Assembly: GCA_042088665.1 (NCBI GenBank)
Contig: JBELMB010000147.1
Span: 1-13,100, forward strand
Reading direction: 5' to 3'
Origin: JBELMB01 sp042088665
GTDB taxonomy: Bacteria > Pseudomonadota > Alphaproteobacteria > Rhodobacterales > Rhodobacteraceae
Length of the DNA: 13,100 nt
The position numbers and the translations under genes are program-made. Shown here one piece after another: positions 13,015 through 13,100 of the stretch (position 1 is its first letter; each line of letters starts with the position of its first letter). The notes beneath the pieces were generated by a model. The model saw only the letters and a program-made list of their open reading frames with translations, was not told the DNA's origin and did not search any database.

Positions 13015-13100
13015 ATGGCACTCAAGTCGTACAAACCTACGACGCCGGGCCAGCGCGGGCTGGTGCTGATCGACCGTTCGGAGCTGTACAAAGGACGTCC
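13015..13100 (+). CDS. rplB: 50S ribosomal protein L2, 5' part (runs off the window)
   Basis: The first 28 codons encode MALKSYKPTTPGQRG followed by a region continuing to YKGRP, the typical N-terminus of bacterial L2. L2 is a primary rRNA-binding protein needed for subunit joining and peptidyl-transferase activity. The ATG is preceded by GGAAG at 13001-13005. The gene is cut by the window end, not truncated. It normally follows rplW directly; here it starts its own transcription unit with a promoter and leader, about 8.5 kb downstream of rplW. Confidence 0.95.
   Translation, partial: MALKSYKPTTPGQRGLVLIDRSELYKGR

Overview
The window (about 63% GC by eye) looks like a chromosomal segment of an alphaproteobacterium, most likely a roseobacter-type member of the Rhodobacteraceae. 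This rests on the protein style of rpsJ, rplC, rplD, rplW and ileS, on the Ala/Pro/Glu-rich tail of L3, on the DUF2269 and DUF3253 proteins, and on the GC-rich promoters. No database search was run, so the taxon is an inference. No rRNA, tRNA, CRISPR array, integrase or insertion sequence was found.

Layout. An intrinsic terminator (27-54) closes an unidentified unit upstream of the window. Two coupled membrane-enzyme genes follow: a sterol-desaturase/fatty-acid-hydroxylase superfamily protein (198-1187) and an acyltransferase-3 family protein (1189-2295). A leader with a possible promoter and a terminator-like hairpin (2305-2404) precedes the first part of the S10 ribosomal operon: rpsJ, rplC, rplD and rplW (2476-4465). 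The last three are tightly packed, with ATGA stop/start overlaps at rplC-rplD and rplD-rplW.

The S10 operon is then interrupted. A strong intrinsic terminator follows rplW, and rplB starts only at 13015, with its own promoter (12833-12861) and a structured leader. Between them lie about 8.5 kb holding a DUF2269 membrane protein (4631-5101), full-length ileS (5447-8431) with its own promoter, a small lipoprotein of the histidine-phosphatase superfamily lacking the second catalytic histidine (8608-9102), a DUF3253 protein (9109-9372), and a 1024-residue protein (9450-12524).

The 1024-residue protein is the highlight. It fuses an LCAT-type alpha/beta-hydrolase (lipase/acyltransferase) with a complete Ser-Asp-His triad, a macro-like domain resembling the N-terminal domain of M17 leucyl aminopeptidases but without the peptidase half, and a C-terminal CHAT caspase-like protease with a visible His/Cys dyad. 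Such a lipase-sensor-protease layout would suit a membrane-damaging or cell-death/defence effector, but that role is inference. The lipoprotein and DUF3253 genes just upstream may be co-transcribed with it.
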